NCBI GenBank assembly: GCA_022457155.1
Contig: JAJGOT010000002.1
Location: forward strand, 3,564,501-3,628,500
DNA length: 64,000 bases
Direction: 5' to 3'
Source: Cladopsammia gracilis
Lineage: Eukaryota > Cnidaria > Anthozoa > Scleractinia > Dendrophylliidae
Below the pieces are notes generated by a model. That model saw only the letters and a program-made list of their open reading frames with translations, was not told the origin of the DNA and did not search any database. Position numbers and translations under genes: made by a program. Numbering within the stretch: the stretch's first letter is position 1; each line of letters starts with the position of its first letter. Positions 63,777-64,000 of the stretch are shown here, one piece after another.

Positions 63777-63805
63777 GACGTTTCGGCAATCCTACCTTCT
63801 TCAGG
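63777..63805 (-). ncRNA. Hammerhead-like motif, solo
   Basis: The minus strand reads CCTGAAGAAGGTAGG ... TGCCGAAACGTC, with a weak GGTA/TGCC stem. No Penelope ORF is nearby, so this may be a solo remnant. Confidence 0.4.
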
Positions 63806-63869
63806 GTAAAGTCTAACAACTTTATAAACACATAAAACGCAAATAACAGTTTTCAACTATGTTGCTTAC

Positions 63870-64000
63870 CGGCAATGAATGTGGCCTTGTGCTAACCACA
63901 AGCACACCTGAAGATTGGCAGTTTCACTCCACCCTTGGTTATGTTCGGATCGTGAATGCAGGCCAAGTGTCACTGTTGCTCGGGCCATACACTGTACAGC
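63870..64000 (-). CDS. Possible exon at the window edge
   Basis: Open in one minus frame (QCMARATVTLGLHSRSEHNQ and onward to LAQGHIHC) to a CCG|GTAAGC donor at 63869. The phase does not match the block at 63403, so the link is unproven. Confidence 0.3.

Noticed and set aside
1..64000. CRISPR array, bacterial operon or rRNA
   Set aside because: None seen: the tandem repeats lack regular unique spacers, and coding sequence is spliced and eukaryotic.

Overview
The window looks like nuclear DNA of a cnidarian, most likely an anthozoan such as a stony coral. This is inferred from the AT-rich composition, short spliced exons with GT-AG introns, and a dense mix of animal mobile elements: Penelope, DIRS, CR1/L2-like and Tx1/L1-like LINEs, hAT, tRNA-derived SINEs and many MITEs. 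There is no bacterial-style gene organisation, no rRNA and no CRISPR array. Species and chromosome cannot be fixed from the sequence alone.

Region 1 (1-11,414, + strand) holds the 3' part of one real multi-exon gene. I recognise it as a member of the IRAG/MRVI1-LRMP (Jaw1) family: nine phase-compatible exons, a conserved coiled-coil core, and a C-terminal membrane anchor with a short proline-ending tail. Its introns are packed with MITEs, a SINE and a 0.7-kb trinucleotide repeat. Region 2 (11.4-27.6 kb) is gene-poor. It carries MITEs, a SINE, a 5'-truncated Penelope-like element with an intact RT/GIY-YIG ORF (18.3-20.2 kb) and a degenerate satellite (26.1-27.6 kb).

Region 3 (27.7-31.0 kb) is a decayed DIRS-like tyrosine-recombinase retrotransposon. 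Region 4 (31.7-34.9 kb) is a stack of transposons nested inside one another; its empty insertion site can be read in a second copy at 58.6 kb. Region 5 (35.3-39.4 kb) has a few possible exons of an unidentified gene. A complete hAT-type transposon with a four-exon transposase gene lies at 39.5-43.8 kb.

Region 6 (44.9-64 kb) is a graveyard plus some small ORFs. It contains a Penelope fragment, a LINE tail, a Polinton/adintovirus-like relic (51.7-52.4 kb), a Crypton-like tyrosine recombinase with one frameshift (54.2-56.0 kb) and a Tx1/L1-like LINE (56.2-58.5 kb). It also has a duplicated non-coding block (49.6 and 60.2 kb) and two intact small intronless ORFs with zinc-ligand-like cysteines (50.4-50.9 and 62.2-62.5 kb).

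The strongest cross-cutting signal is a set of at least six unrelated non-autonomous element families that all sit exactly on TTAA. They repeatedly abut each other on a shared TTAA or land inside one another's TTAA.
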